A DNA stretch of 64,000 bases, taken from contig NZ_JANQJQ010000016.1 in NCBI RefSeq assembly GCF_028281565.1, forward strand, positions 213,867 through 277,866. Direction: 5' to 3'. The DNA comes from Seonamhaeicola sp. GTDB lineage: Bacteria > Bacteroidota > Bacteroidia > Flavobacteriales > Flavobacteriaceae. Positions within the stretch are counted from its first letter, which is position 1. Each line of letters begins with the position of its first letter. The notes under the pieces are model-generated. The model was not told where the DNA came from and did not search any database. It saw nothing but the letters and a program-made list of their open reading frames with translations. Both the position numbers and the translations under genes were made by a program. Below, piece by piece: positions 41,060 through 50,064 of this stretch.

Positions 41060-41605
41060 TTGAACTTGTGCAATTTGTTATGGGTTTTATCGTTCGGGTT
41101 GCTTGTCGCAGTCTTGAAGATAAGGACGTTTGACGGATTGACAAGTTCTTCAGAAGACAATATGCTTTACAGAGTACTCAAAAGAAATTCTACACCGTTA
41201 ATCATTACATCCGTTGTATTCGGACTCATGCATATCCTCAATCCGGAAGTCGAAAAACTGGGTTATGTCATCATGGTTTACTATATAGGCACTGGATTGT
41301 TTTTAGGGATTATCACTTTAATGAATGAAGGGCTCGAATTAGCCCCAGGGTTTCACGCAGCGAACAACTTATTCACGGCGCTATTGGTTACAGCAGATTG
41401 GACCGCTTTTCAAACGCATTCTATTTTAAAAGATTTATCCGATCCTGAAACCATGGGGCTCATGGAGATTTTTGCGCCGGTATTTGTCGTATTTCCTATT
41501 TTTCTGTTGATCCTATCAAAAAAATACAAGTGGACCAATTGGAAGGATAAATTGTTCGGGCCAGTCGTTGCACCCCCAGCAGAGGACTACAAAATCTTAG
41601 AATAA
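41060..41605 (+). pseudogene. N-terminally truncated CPBP-family intramembrane protease
   Basis: The frame opens at a TTG and encodes about 181 residues with three or four membrane helices. FGLMH (about 54-58) and FHAANN (about 98-103) match CPBP motifs 2 and 3, whose His and Asn residues form the active site. The first motif, EExxxR, should lie about 20 residues before FGLMH; only SEDNMLYR is found. The helices normally preceding it are missing and no start or signal is seen upstream. It is most likely an inactive 3' fragment, although the remaining frame is clean. CPBP proteins are prenyl-CAAX-type proteases or bacteriocin-immunity factors. Confidence 0.65.
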
Positions 41606-41618
41606 TAAATTCCGTTTT

Positions 41619-41861
41619 ATGAGCAATTTCGAAATTATTGGGTGGTTGGGATCTGCGTCATACCTGATCTCTTATTTTTTGCTGAGCATTAATAAGCTGA
41701 AGTCGAACAGTGTTACCTATCAACTCATGAATGTGATAGGTGCCATATGCTTGATTGCCAGTGCTTATAGCTCCAAAGATCGTCCCAATTTATTTACGAA
41801 TTTGGTATGGATGTGCATCGGAATAACAGCCATCATAACCATTCTTAAAAAAAGAAAATAA
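41619..41861 (+). CDS. Small CBU_0592-like membrane protein
   Basis: An 80-residue protein with three probable membrane helices (about 7-24, 35-50, 60-76), starting MSNFEIIGWLGSASYLISYF and ending in a basic tail KKRK. The pattern matches the small CBU_0592-like membrane proteins common in Bacteroidota; the function is unknown. It starts 13 bases after the truncated CPBP frame and ends 3 bases before the convergent TetR gene. Confidence 0.6.
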   Translation: MSNFEIIGWLGSASYLISYFLLSINKLKSNSVTYQLMNVIGAICLIASAYSSKDRPNLFTNLVWMCIGITAIITILKKRK

Positions 41862-41864
41862 GTA

Positions 41865-42461
41865 CTACACCTTAAGATTTAACATATTGATAGCAGCCTT
41901 TTTATAACGCCCAACTTTATTGAGGTAAGTGGGGTCGTTCGTATCAAAAAGGGACAGATAATAATAAGCACCTTCAACCAAAACAAAAATAAGCTCTGCC
42001 GTTTCTCGAGGGTCATCAATATCCACGATGTTTTCTTTCTTTGCTTCAGAGATTACATCGGCTAAATAATCGCGTAGCGAGTCATGAAGTTCTTTAAAAG
42101 CTTCTTTGATATTTTTATCTCTAAATATGAGGGTATAACAACTGTAAAAAACACCATCATCAATAAGCTTATTCCAATCCCTGGAAAACAAATTATCCAT
42201 GGTCATTTTTAATTTGACCTCAATACTTTCAATATTATTGGTAGTATAAAGCGACTTATAATTTTCCAGAATATAGTTGATCAATCCGAAGATCAATTCG
42301 TCCTTAGAATCAAAATAATGTAATATTAAGCTAGTGTTAATACCTCTGTATTTGGCAACTTTGGCAACAGAGGTATTCTCCAAACCCTCCATCTTTGCTA
42401 CCTCATAGAAGGCTTTTATGATCTCTTTTTGTCGTTCTGTTTTTAAGCTTTTTCTACCCAT
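41865..42461 (-). CDS. TetR/AcrR-family transcriptional regulator
   Basis: A 198-residue regulator. The N-terminal HTH spans about residues 10-55 (RQKEIIKAFYEVAKMEGLEN, then SVAKVAKYRGINTSLILHYF), followed by the linker DSKDELIFGL and a helical ligand-binding domain of the BetI-like type. TetR proteins usually repress a divergent gene until a small ligand binds. The divergent neighbour is SusC3, and the 135-base gap contains a perfect 20-base palindrome at 42514-42533. Control of a SusC/SusD pair by a TetR protein is less usual than by HTCS or ECF/FecR systems. Confidence 0.92.
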   Translation of the reverse strand: MGRKSLKTERQKEIIKAFYEVAKMEGLENTSVAKVAKYRGINTSLILHYFDSKDELIFGLINYILENYKSLYTTNNIESIEVKLKMTMDNLFSRDWNKLIDDGVFYSCYTLIFRDKNIKEAFKELHDSLRDYLADVISEAKKENIVDIDDPRETAELIFVLVEGAYYYLSLFDTNDPTYLNKVGRYKKAAINMLNLKV

Positions 42462-42513
42462 ACTGCAAACATAGTTAATAATTATTTAACGAAAATACTA
42501 TAATTAATTTAAA

Positions 42514-42533
42514 TTGATTGATTGTTCAATCAA
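42514..42533. promoter_or_regulatory. Probable TetR operator over the SusC3 -33 region
   Basis: TTGATTGA and its complement TCAATCAA flank TTGT: a perfect palindrome, the right size for a TetR dimer. It lies 53 bases upstream of the TetR start and 63 bases upstream of the SusC3 start, so one protein could control both genes. Confidence 0.72.
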
Positions 42534-42543
42534 AATATTTTTA

Positions 42544-42551
42544 TACATTAG
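42544..42551 (+). promoter_or_regulatory. -7 promoter element of SusC3
   Basis: TACATTAG is a close match to TAnnTTTG, 19 bases after the TTG at 42522-42524, which is inside the palindrome. Binding of TetR there would cover the -33 element. Confidence 0.5.
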
Positions 42552-42596
42552 CACAACATTTTAAATCATCAAAAACTAATAACTAAACAAAAGTCT

Positions 42597-45500
42597 ATGA
42601 AAACATTAAACTTTTTGATTCTTGTAAGCAAAAAGGTCAGCAGTTACATGGTTGGTAAAAAACAACCTGTAATTTGTATTCTTGCTTTCGCTTTTTTATT
42701 TACAATAAATCAGCGTGCATTTGCACAGGAAAAGATCATCACGGGAACCATCTTAGACGCTGAGACGGAACAACCTCTTCCCGGAGCAACGGTGTTGTTA
42801 AAAGGAACAAGCACAGGAGCGTCATCAGATTTTGACGGCAAATTTTCCATAAGGATTGCGTCGGGAGACGACACAATTGTGGTGTCTTATGTAGGTTACC
42901 AAACCAAAGAGGTACTAGTCGGTAATCAAGAAAACCTAACTATTTTGCTAGATATTGATTCAAGTACTTTAGATGAAGTCGTGGTAGTAGGGTACGGAAC
43001 TCAAAAGAAGGTCAACCTGAGTGGTGCGGTAGAAGTTGTTGATATGGATATTATTGAAGACCGACCCATAGCTAACGTATCTCAAGGGCTTCAGGGCGCC
43101 ATTTCGAACTTAAATATCACCTTTGGAGGTGGGGCGCCGGGCGCTGCGGCTACCATTAATATTCGGGGATTCACGTCATTAAACGGAGGTACGCCATTAA
43201 TATTAATAGACAACGTACCCTCATCTTCAGAAGATTTGACACGTATGAACCCGAATGATATTGCATCCATATCTGTTCTGAAGGATGCCTCTTCAGCAGC
43301 CATATATGGAGCAAGAGCGGCCTTTGGTGTGGTACTGGTCACTACAAAAACCGGGGGGCGGAATAAAATTCAGTATTCCAATACCTTTATTTGGGGAACG
43401 CCAACAGTAACTCCGGATCCCATCACAGATCCGTATATTTTTTCCAGGCTTTTGGATACTGCCACCAGTAATACGCCATGGAATTTTGTAAGTTACGATG
43501 ACGATTGGTATGCATGGGCCCGGGCGAGATCAGAAGATACTTCTGTGCCTAATGTACGATTAGATCCGAATAACCCCAACAAGTACCAATATATGGGTAA
43601 TACCAATTGGAATGAATATTTCTTTAATAAGTATTCATTTTCCCAAAATCATAATATTTCCATAAGTGGCAAGCGAGCATTTGGCGTCACTAAGGATGGT
43701 GATGAAGCCATCATCGACCAAGGTATCAGCTACTTTCTTTCGGCAAGTCACACGTTGGAGAACGGACTGAACCGCCTGGTTACTGATAACTGGGAACGTA
43801 ATACCTTAAGAACCAAGGTCACCATTGAACCCAGTGCCTTTTTTGATTATGAAAACAATACCTTTTTAACTTTAGCAAACCGAAAGAATCCAAGTTACAC
43901 TATCTTCAATGTTTTTAATTTACGTCCTACCGAAGTCGTGAAGAATCCTGATGGCTCATGGGCCGACAATCCGGCAGGTCTTGCAGCAGCCCAAATGATC
44001 GATGGTGGTAAACAGCATAGCAGGCAAACAGGAATTCAGACGACTAACCGATTGAATTTTTATCTACTAAACAAAGATTTGACCATAACGGCGGAGCACA
44101 CGTTCAAAAGGGACTTCACTCGTTATCATTCCGACAATACGAGCTATCGTGTTAGTGACGGACCGAATTCATTCAGGGATATCTCTGTTAACGACTGGGC
44201 TTATGAAACCCAAGCCATAAATACCTATAACGTATTCAACATTTATGGAACCTATGCCAAAACTTTTGGGAAACATTATATTAAGGCGATTACCGGTTTT
44301 AACAAGGAGACTAACAAGTTTAATTGGTTTTCAGCCCAAAGAAACGGGCTCATATCAAGAGACCTCCCTAATTTGGCTTTGGCTACCGGAGATCAGGAAG
44401 TGGGTTATACCTATTCAGATTGGGCGGTTACCGGATTATTTAACAGGGTCAACTATATCTATAATGAGCGCTACATTTTTGAAGTGAATACCAGGTATGA
44501 TGGTTCATCGCGATTTCCGACACAGGATCGCTATGGCTTCTTCCCTGGAATGTCTGTAGCCTGGTTAGTGAGTAAGGACTTAGGGCCTTCCATAACCAAT
44601 GTTATGAATCAGTTGAAACTTCGATATTCTTATGGTTCTTTAGGGAATCAAAGTGTTGACAATTATGGGTATATCAATTCATTGGAACAAGGGGAATCCA
44701 GGTATTTGATTAATGGTGATTATCCCAAAGTGGTCTATGGGCCCGGTTTAGGAGTTGACCCTAACAATTATACCTGGGAGCGCGTGATCTCTTCAAATAT
44801 TGGTGTCGATGCCAGTTTCTTCAATAACATGTTTAATATGACCTTTGAAATCTTTACCAGGGATACCAAAGACATGCTAGTGGCTCGAGGAGAACTTCCA
44901 GCGGTATTGGGAACAGAACCACCAACTCAAAATGCCGCCGATTTACAAACCAGGGGTTGGGAGTTCTCATTTGGATATAAAGACCAATTTGAAGTGGGAG
45001 GAAGCCCGCTTAACATAGAAATAGCAGCCAGATTATGGGACAATAGAACAAAGATTACGCGCTTTGATAATGAAAATCAGTTGTTCTCGCAGTGGCGGGA
45101 AGGTCAGGATTTAGGAGAAATGTGGGGGCTTGAAAGCGATGGATTCTTTCAGAACGAAGAGGAAATAGCAGCATTAGATCAGTCAGCCATTGTTCCCTGG
45201 GGAGCACTTACCGTGGTTCCGGGATGGCCAAAATATATCGATCAGGATGGCGATGGAAAAATAGAACGAGGACTATCAGCCCAGGATCCTAAAGACCTGA
45301 AGCTGATTGGTAACACGCAACCACGCTATCAGTTCGGATTTAACTTGTTCACTTCCTGGAAAGGTTTTGATTTAAGCTGCTTCTTCCAGGGAATCGGAAA
45401 ACAGGATTATTACCCGAGGCACTATTTATTTTGGGGACCCTATCAGCAACCGTACGCCAACACATATCCTCATTTACTGGATTTCTACAGAGCCACAGGA

Positions 45501-45884
45501 GACAGTGATGCTTTAAGAGCACAGCATTCCCAATCCTATATTGATGCCGGGTTGGCCGATGCTAATACAGATGCTGAGTTTCCAGTTTTACAATCCTGGT
45601 TGGCAGATAGAAATTTTGGTTCCGGACTAGACATTTTTCAAACGAAATACATGAAAAGTGCCGCTTACTTAAGACTAAAAAACGTTTCCATAGGGTATTC
45701 TTTACCGCATAAACTATTGGATAAAATGAGAATCTCCAATTGGCGTGTTTTTGTGTCCGGAGAAAACGTTTTCGAATGGTCTTCCATCAGAAAATTTATC
45801 GATCCTGAAACAGCGACTTTAGGTAACGGTTTTGCATACCCCTTTCATCGCAAATTCTCTGTGGGGATGAATGTTACGTTCTAA
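42597..45884 (+). CDS. SusC/RagA-family TonB-dependent transporter (SusC3)
   Basis: A 1095-residue outer-membrane receptor. The signal peptide has a long N-region and ends RAFAQ near residue 44. Domains: carboxypeptidase-regulatory-like (about 48-122, IITGTILDAETEQPLPGATV, DFDGKFSI), TonB box region LDEVVVVGYGTQKKVNLSGA, plug (PLILIDNVPS, DASSAAIYGARAAFGVVLV), barrel ending FSVGMNVTF. It is followed 23 bases later by SusD3. The ligand is unknown. No glycoside hydrolase, lyase or sulfatase lies in this operon; a phosphoesterase-like lipoprotein lies downstream instead. Confidence 0.95.
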   Translation: MKTLNFLILVSKKVSSYMVGKKQPVICILAFAFLFTINQRAFAQEKIITGTILDAETEQPLPGATVLLKGTSTGASSDFDGKFSIRIASGDDTIVVSYVGYQTKEVLVGNQENLTILLDIDSSTLDEVVVVGYGTQKKVNLSGAVEVVDMDIIEDRPIANVSQGLQGAISNLNITFGGGAPGAAATINIRGFTSLNGGTPLILIDNVPSSSEDLTRMNPNDIASISVLKDASSAAIYGARAAFGVVLVTTKTGGRNKIQYSNTFIWGTPTVTPDPITDPYIFSRLLDTATSNTPWNFVSYDDDWYAWARARSEDTSVPNVRLDPNNPNKYQYMGNTNWNEYFFNKYSFSQNHNISISGKRAFGVTKDGDEAIIDQGISYFLSASHTLENGLNRLVTDNWERNTLRTKVTIEPSAFFDYENNTFLTLANRKNPSYTIFNVFNLRPTEVVKNPDGSWADNPAGLAAAQMIDGGKQHSRQTGIQTTNRLNFYLLNKDLTITAEHTFKRDFTRYHSDNTSYRVSDGPNSFRDISVNDWAYETQAINTYNVFNIYGTYAKTFGKHYIKAITGFNKETNKFNWFSAQRNGLISRDLPNLALATGDQEVGYTYSDWAVTGLFNRVNYIYNERYIFEVNTRYDGSSRFPTQDRYGFFPGMSVAWLVSKDLGPSITNVMNQLKLRYSYGSLGNQSVDNYGYINSLEQGESRYLINGDYPKVVYGPGLGVDPNNYTWERVISSNIGVDASFFNNMFNMTFEIFTRDTKDMLVARGELPAVLGTEPPTQNAADLQTRGWEFSFGYKDQFEVGGSPLNIEIAARLWDNRTKITRFDNENQLFSQWREGQDLGEMWGLESDGFFQNEEEIAALDQSAIVPWGALTVVPGWPKYIDQDGDGKIERGLSAQDPKDLKLIGNTQPRYQFGFNLFTSWKGFDLSCFFQGIGKQDYYPRHYLFWGPYQQPYANTYPHLLDFYRATGDSDALRAQHSQSYIDAGLADANTDAEFPVLQSWLADRNFGSGLDIFQTKYMKSAAYLRLKNVSIGYSLPHKLLDKMRISNWRVFVSGENVFEWSSIRKFIDPETATLGNGFAYPFHRKFSVGMNVTF

Positions 45885-45907
45885 ATTAATTTTAAAGATA
45901 AGACACA

Positions 45908-47692
45908 ATGAAAATAACAGATAAAATATTAGTATTACTTGCTTTTATAGCACTTAGTGCCTGTAATGACGATTTTTTGGATACGGTTCCACAAGATGAA
46001 ATTTCTGCAGAAAACTTCTTTAATACCGCAAGTGATCTACAATTATATATTGACGGGCTACACGTGGTTGCTGGTTATGGTACCTTCCTGGGAGATCAGG
46101 GAACTGATGATGTTGCCACTACGGGCGCCGTAGAATTAAAAAACATCCTGATTGGTTCTCCAAGTGCCGATAATATTGGTGCTGGCTGGACCTGGGGACG
46201 TTTAAGAGATATCAATTTTTTTCTCGAAAATTTTGATAAAGCCAATGTCGATGACGTTACTAAAAGGCATTTTGAAGGGATTGCCCGTTTTCACAGGGCT
46301 AATTTTTACTATGCGAAGGTAAGGCGCTTTTCCGATGTGCCATATTATTCGAAAACACTTGGTGCGGATGATGAAGACCTTTATAAACCGAGAGATCCGC
46401 GTACCATGGTGGTTGATAGTGTTTTTAATGATATTCAGTTTGCTGCCCAGCATATTAATGAAGAATCGGCAGGGACCGAAAAATTTAGCAAATGGGCTGC
46501 ATTGCATTTATTAGCCAGAATGGCCTTGCACGAAGGGACCTATAGAAAGTATCACCCGGAGCTTGGACTGGAAAGCACGGCCAGTACGTTTTTACAAATG
46601 TCGGCGAATGCGGCAAAGCAATTGATGGATTCCGGAAATTTTAGTGTTTATAATACGGGTAATCCGGATTCGGATTATGGAGCCTTATTCAATTCTGATG
46701 ACCAAACGAGTAATCCGGAAGCTATTTTAGTCAATATTTACGATGTGGAAAAGGAAAAAACAAGTGGTAATCGTCATGTTTTTGGGGACTTTGAGCAAAG
46801 TGCTACCAAATCACTCATGAATAATTACCTCATGCAGGATGGCACTCGATTCAGTGATCAACCGGGATCGGATACCTTTACCTACGTTCAGGAATTCCAA
46901 AACCGCGACCCCAGAATGTCACAAACCTTTGTTTATCCGGGTTGGGTTAGAAGAAATGAACCTTCTGCTTACATTCCCGAGTTTAACAGGAATTTTACCG
47001 GGTATTTCCAGACCAAAGGGTATAATAACTCCGATACGAATGAAGATCAGGGGCATGATATCATTGTTATGCGTTATGCCGAGACCCTACTAATTTATGC
47101 TGAAGCTCTGGCGGAACTTGGAACGCTAACGCAAGCAGATCTTGACGACAGTATCAATAAATTAAGAGCCAGAGTTGGTCTACCGGATTTAAATATGGTA
47201 ATGGCTAATGGCGATATCGACCCGATCATTGAAAGTGACTATCCGAATGTCACAGGCGCGAACAAAGGAGTCATTTACGAGATACGACGTGAACGAAGAT
47301 CGGAACTTGCCCTGGAATCCTTCCGCCTGTATGATCTTCATCGTTGGTATGCCGGAAAAGTATTAGAGAAAAACCAGGTCGGGATGTACTTCCCGGGATT
47401 GGGTAAATACGATATGACCGGAGATGGGGTGGAAGACATTAGCATTATTGCGAGTAGTGATGATATTCCATCACCGAAAGAACAAAATTCATTAGGTGTC
47501 AACCTGATATACTATAAGGCTGGTGCCTTCGGTGATCCTGCTGCTAGTATTTATCTAACTGAAGGGACATCGGGATATATGGTTACCAGTACGGATGTAA
47601 GAACCTTTGAAGAACCCAAGTATTATTACCGCCCCATACCGGCACAACAGATTGCCCTAAATCCGCAACTGGTACAAATTATGGGATGGTAA
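45908..47692 (+). CDS. SusD/RagB-family nutrient-binding lipoprotein (SusD3)
   Basis: A 594-residue lipoprotein (MKITDKILVLLAFIALSACN, Cys19, then DDFLDTVPQDEIS). SusD marks are FEGIARFHRANFYYAKVRRFSDV in the helical core, VMRYAETLLIYAEALAELG and the C-terminal RRERRSELALESFRLYDLHRW. It partners SusC3 and precedes a small Calx-beta-like lipoprotein by 27 bases. The C-terminus YRPIPAQQIALNPQLVQIMGW is standard. Confidence 0.95.
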   Translation: MKITDKILVLLAFIALSACNDDFLDTVPQDEISAENFFNTASDLQLYIDGLHVVAGYGTFLGDQGTDDVATTGAVELKNILIGSPSADNIGAGWTWGRLRDINFFLENFDKANVDDVTKRHFEGIARFHRANFYYAKVRRFSDVPYYSKTLGADDEDLYKPRDPRTMVVDSVFNDIQFAAQHINEESAGTEKFSKWAALHLLARMALHEGTYRKYHPELGLESTASTFLQMSANAAKQLMDSGNFSVYNTGNPDSDYGALFNSDDQTSNPEAILVNIYDVEKEKTSGNRHVFGDFEQSATKSLMNNYLMQDGTRFSDQPGSDTFTYVQEFQNRDPRMSQTFVYPGWVRRNEPSAYIPEFNRNFTGYFQTKGYNNSDTNEDQGHDIIVMRYAETLLIYAEALAELGTLTQADLDDSINKLRARVGLPDLNMVMANGDIDPIIESDYPNVTGANKGVIYEIRRERRSELALESFRLYDLHRWYAGKVLEKNQVGMYFPGLGKYDMTGDGVEDISIIASSDDIPSPKEQNSLGVNLIYYKAGAFGDPAASIYLTEGTSGYMVTSTDVRTFEEPKYYYRPIPAQQIALNPQLVQIMGW

Positions 47693-47719
47693 GTTGTTTA
47701 AGATCAAAAATTTAATACT

Positions 47720-48562
47720 ATGAAAATTTTAAAAACTATATTATATACAGCGATTATCTTCGTATGTTTGAGTTGCGAAGAAGAACCACAGTTATATAAT
47801 TTTGAAGAATTCAAGTTTGTTTCGTTTATCGATCAAAGTGGCGAAATTTTAGAAAATGGAGATACATACATCATAGCATTGCGATATGATGGAAGTGTAT
47901 TGACTGAAGGTTTTTCAGTAAACCTTGAAATAGCAGGTAACGCACAGGAAGGAACTGACTATTCGGTCGTTAATAAAGTGGTAAATTTTGAAGCCGGAGA
48001 AATAAAATCTGAACCGTTTGAAATCACCATTATTGACAATTTAGTCGTAAATGATATCGCTGATAAAATGCTAGAAATTTCCATTGCAAGCGTAAGTAAC
48101 CCTAATATTGATATAGGTGTCGGTAAGATTCTACAATCTAATAAAGCATTTGCTTTAAAAATTATTGATAATGAATGTACAGAGTCTGTTGCTGATGTGT
48201 TCAATTCTTCTAACATTCATGCATCATACGGCGATAGTGCGGTGTCGGCTAGTGTTAGTGGAGATCTTGTAACATTAAATGGTAATTTAGTAGGTTACGG
48301 ATCGTTCCCCGATGCTGAGCTGGGAATAACCTTGACACCTGTTGTACCGGGAGCAACCATTGGCACTGCAACCTTCGAGAACTATGCTGCAGGAACCGAT
48401 ACTGCTGGTTATGAATACCAGTTCAGGCAAAATGGTGAAGGCACTTTTGATGTTTGTACCGGACAAATTATGGTGGGTATCGATGTCTATTATTTAAACC
48501 TGGGGACTACGAGCCCTTGGATTTACTGGTATACAGCGAATACCACATTTGCAGCACAATAG
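47720..48562 (+). CDS. Calx-beta-like surface lipoprotein
   Basis: A 280-residue lipoprotein (Cys19, CLSCEEEPQ). Residues 30-155 have the pattern of a Calx-beta domain: VSFIDQSGEILENGD, LRYDGSVLTEGFSVNLEIAG, VVNFEAGEIKSEPFEITIID. Residues 160-280 are a second beta-rich domain ending SPWIYWYTANTTFAA. Proteins of this shape in SusC/SusD operons are usually surface ligand-binding accessories. The function is inferred only from position. A strong terminator follows 33 bases after its stop. Confidence 0.7.
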   Translation: MKILKTILYTAIIFVCLSCEEEPQLYNFEEFKFVSFIDQSGEILENGDTYIIALRYDGSVLTEGFSVNLEIAGNAQEGTDYSVVNKVVNFEAGEIKSEPFEITIIDNLVVNDIADKMLEISIASVSNPNIDIGVGKILQSNKAFALKIIDNECTESVADVFNSSNIHASYGDSAVSASVSGDLVTLNGNLVGYGSFPDAELGITLTPVVPGATIGTATFENYAAGTDTAGYEYQFRQNGEGTFDVCTGQIMVGIDVYYLNLGTTSPWIYWYTANTTFAAQ

Positions 48563-48595
48563 CATCATGCTATAGTTAGTTTGAGTTTCGTTTCA

Positions 48596-48620
48596 GGGAG
48601 ATGAAAATCTCCCTTTTTTT
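48596..48620 (+). terminator. Strong intrinsic terminator with GAAA tetraloop
   Basis: GGGAGAT pairs perfectly with ATCTCCC around GAAA, followed by seven T. The next gene starts 13 bases later with no separate promoter visible, so it is probably read by partial read-through. Confidence 0.92.
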
Positions 48621-48632
48621 AAAATGTTTGAT

Positions 48633-49730
48633 ATGATGAAAAATATTATAATAGGATTTTTTTTTATGCTACTTGGAGTCGGTCATGGCTGTGCTTCATC
48701 GGATAAAAACGAGCAACATGAAGAGAATGCACCCGATATTTCAGAATTCTTTTCTGAAGTCCCTTTTGATGGCACTCTAAAAGTACTGTCCCTAAACACC
48801 TGGCACCATGGAGAGTCTGTTGAAGGTGGCTTTGATGCCATTGTGGAAGTTATTCTTCAAACGGAAGCCGATGTGGTGATGCTGTGCGAAATCCGTAATA
48901 CGAATAATGTTATTTTCAGCACAAAAATAACAAAAGCATTAGAGGAAAAAGGTGCAGTTTACCATTCTTTTAATTCGGGAAAATCACCAATAATCCTTTC
49001 TAAATTCCCCATCGTCTCAAGGCCGGCGATAAACTCTACTTCATTAACCAAATGTATTGTAAAATTAAACGAATCGATAAATGTCGCAGTGTATTCGGCT
49101 CATTTAGATTATACACATTACGCCTGTTATTTACCCAGGGGATATGACGGCATCACCTGGCAAAAACTACCTGCGCCAGTTCTGGATTTATCAGCAATTC
49201 TGGCTCAGAATAAGGCATCGGCCAGAGATGAGGCTATTGAACTATTCGTTAAAGATGCGGCCAAAGAAAAAGAAAAAGAGAATCTCATTCTTTTGGCTGG
49301 AGATTTTAATGAACCCTCTCACCTGGATTGGACCTTAGAGACAAAAGACCTCTTTGATCATAACGGTATGGTCGTTCCCTGGCATTGCAGTAAAATTTTA
49401 GAAGCACATGATTATAAAGATGCCTACAGGATCAAATACCCTGATCCTGCATTATATCCGGGACATACCTGGTCCGCATATAACAAAGATGTAGAATTAT
49501 CCAAACTGGTATGGACTCCCGAGGCCGATGACCGCGATCGTATCGATTTTATTTATTATAATGATGATTTTCGCTTAACGTTGGAAGATATTATGGTTGT
49601 TGGGCCATCGGCTAGTATTGTTAGGGGACAAGGTTTTCAGGACGATACATTGTTAGACAAATTTTTATTGCCAAAAGGGAAATGGCCGTCGGATCACAAA
49701 GGCGTATTGGCAACGTTTAAAATTGAATAA
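48633..49730 (+). CDS. Endonuclease/exonuclease/phosphatase-family lipoprotein
   Basis: A 365-residue lipoprotein of the EEP superfamily (DNase I, sphingomyelinase and inositol phosphatase fold). Three ATGs lie close together (48624, 48633, 48636); I take 48633. The lipobox is GHGCASS. EEP motifs in order: LSLNTWHHGE, VVMLCEIRNTN, VYSAHLDYT, LLAGDFNEPSHLDWT, DRIDFIYY and the terminal SDHKGVLATF with the catalytic Asp-His. It should cut phosphoesters outside the cytoplasm. As the only enzyme beside SusC3/SusD3, it suggests the system acts on a phosphate-bearing ligand. A strong terminator lies immediately before it. Confidence 0.88.
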   Translation: MMKNIIIGFFFMLLGVGHGCASSDKNEQHEENAPDISEFFSEVPFDGTLKVLSLNTWHHGESVEGGFDAIVEVILQTEADVVMLCEIRNTNNVIFSTKITKALEEKGAVYHSFNSGKSPIILSKFPIVSRPAINSTSLTKCIVKLNESINVAVYSAHLDYTHYACYLPRGYDGITWQKLPAPVLDLSAILAQNKASARDEAIELFVKDAAKEKEKENLILLAGDFNEPSHLDWTLETKDLFDHNGMVVPWHCSKILEAHDYKDAYRIKYPDPALYPGHTWSAYNKDVELSKLVWTPEADDRDRIDFIYYNDDFRLTLEDIMVVGPSASIVRGQGFQDDTLLDKFLLPKGKWPSDHKGVLATFKIE

Positions 49731-49884
49731 AACATCTAAACGAATATATCGTTTAAAAACACCTTTATTCAAATGCTTGTTAATCTCCGTTTTTTATTTA
49801 CTAGTTGTTTTGATACCGATTTTCGGAAGCTGCCAAAATGAAGCGCAGCCTTCCAAAGGTTTAAAGTATCATTGCCAGCATTAA
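49723..49884 (+). pseudogene. 5' fragment of a lipoprotein gene, fused to a foreign 3' end
   Basis: A frame beginning at a TTG that overlaps the end of the EEP gene encodes a basic start (NKTSKRIYRLKTPLFKC), a hydrophobic run and a lipobox (IPIFGSCQNEAQ). It then enters the duplicated GH20-end segment and stops after a few residues. The mature protein is lost. It is the left piece of a three-part scar. Confidence 0.6.
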
Positions 49885-50064
49885 AAAAGGCTTGGGATCA
49901 ACGTAAGATTAAATACGCGCAAACAGAACAAATCAAAAAACTAGATTAAAAATTAAAATACAGTCTTAAACACGAAACTATTCAGAAACTCTTTTTTGTT
50001 AGTCATCCCGATTGTCCTTTTAGGATTCCTGTCTTGCTCAAATTTCGGTTCCAAAGTGATCCAT
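49850..50064 (+). repeat. Decayed copy of the GH20/lipoprotein gene junction (direct repeat, left copy)
   Basis: 215 bases match 60584-60799 with about a dozen differences and one deleted base. The copy contains the last codons of the GH20 gene and the first codons of the 719-residue lipoprotein gene. In this copy the lipoprotein start codon ATG is ACG (49972), so it is not expressed from its normal start. The right copy lies in intact genes, so this one is the derived remnant. Confidence 0.9.

Noticed and set aside
46839..47093. 84-residue frame inside SusD3
   Set aside because: Out-of-frame shadow of SusD3 without a signal peptide or conserved features.
49850..50064. Insertion-sequence end or attachment site
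   Set aside because: The repeated 215 bases are ordinary coding junction sequence with no terminal inverted repeats, transposase or tRNA; it is a duplicated gene segment.
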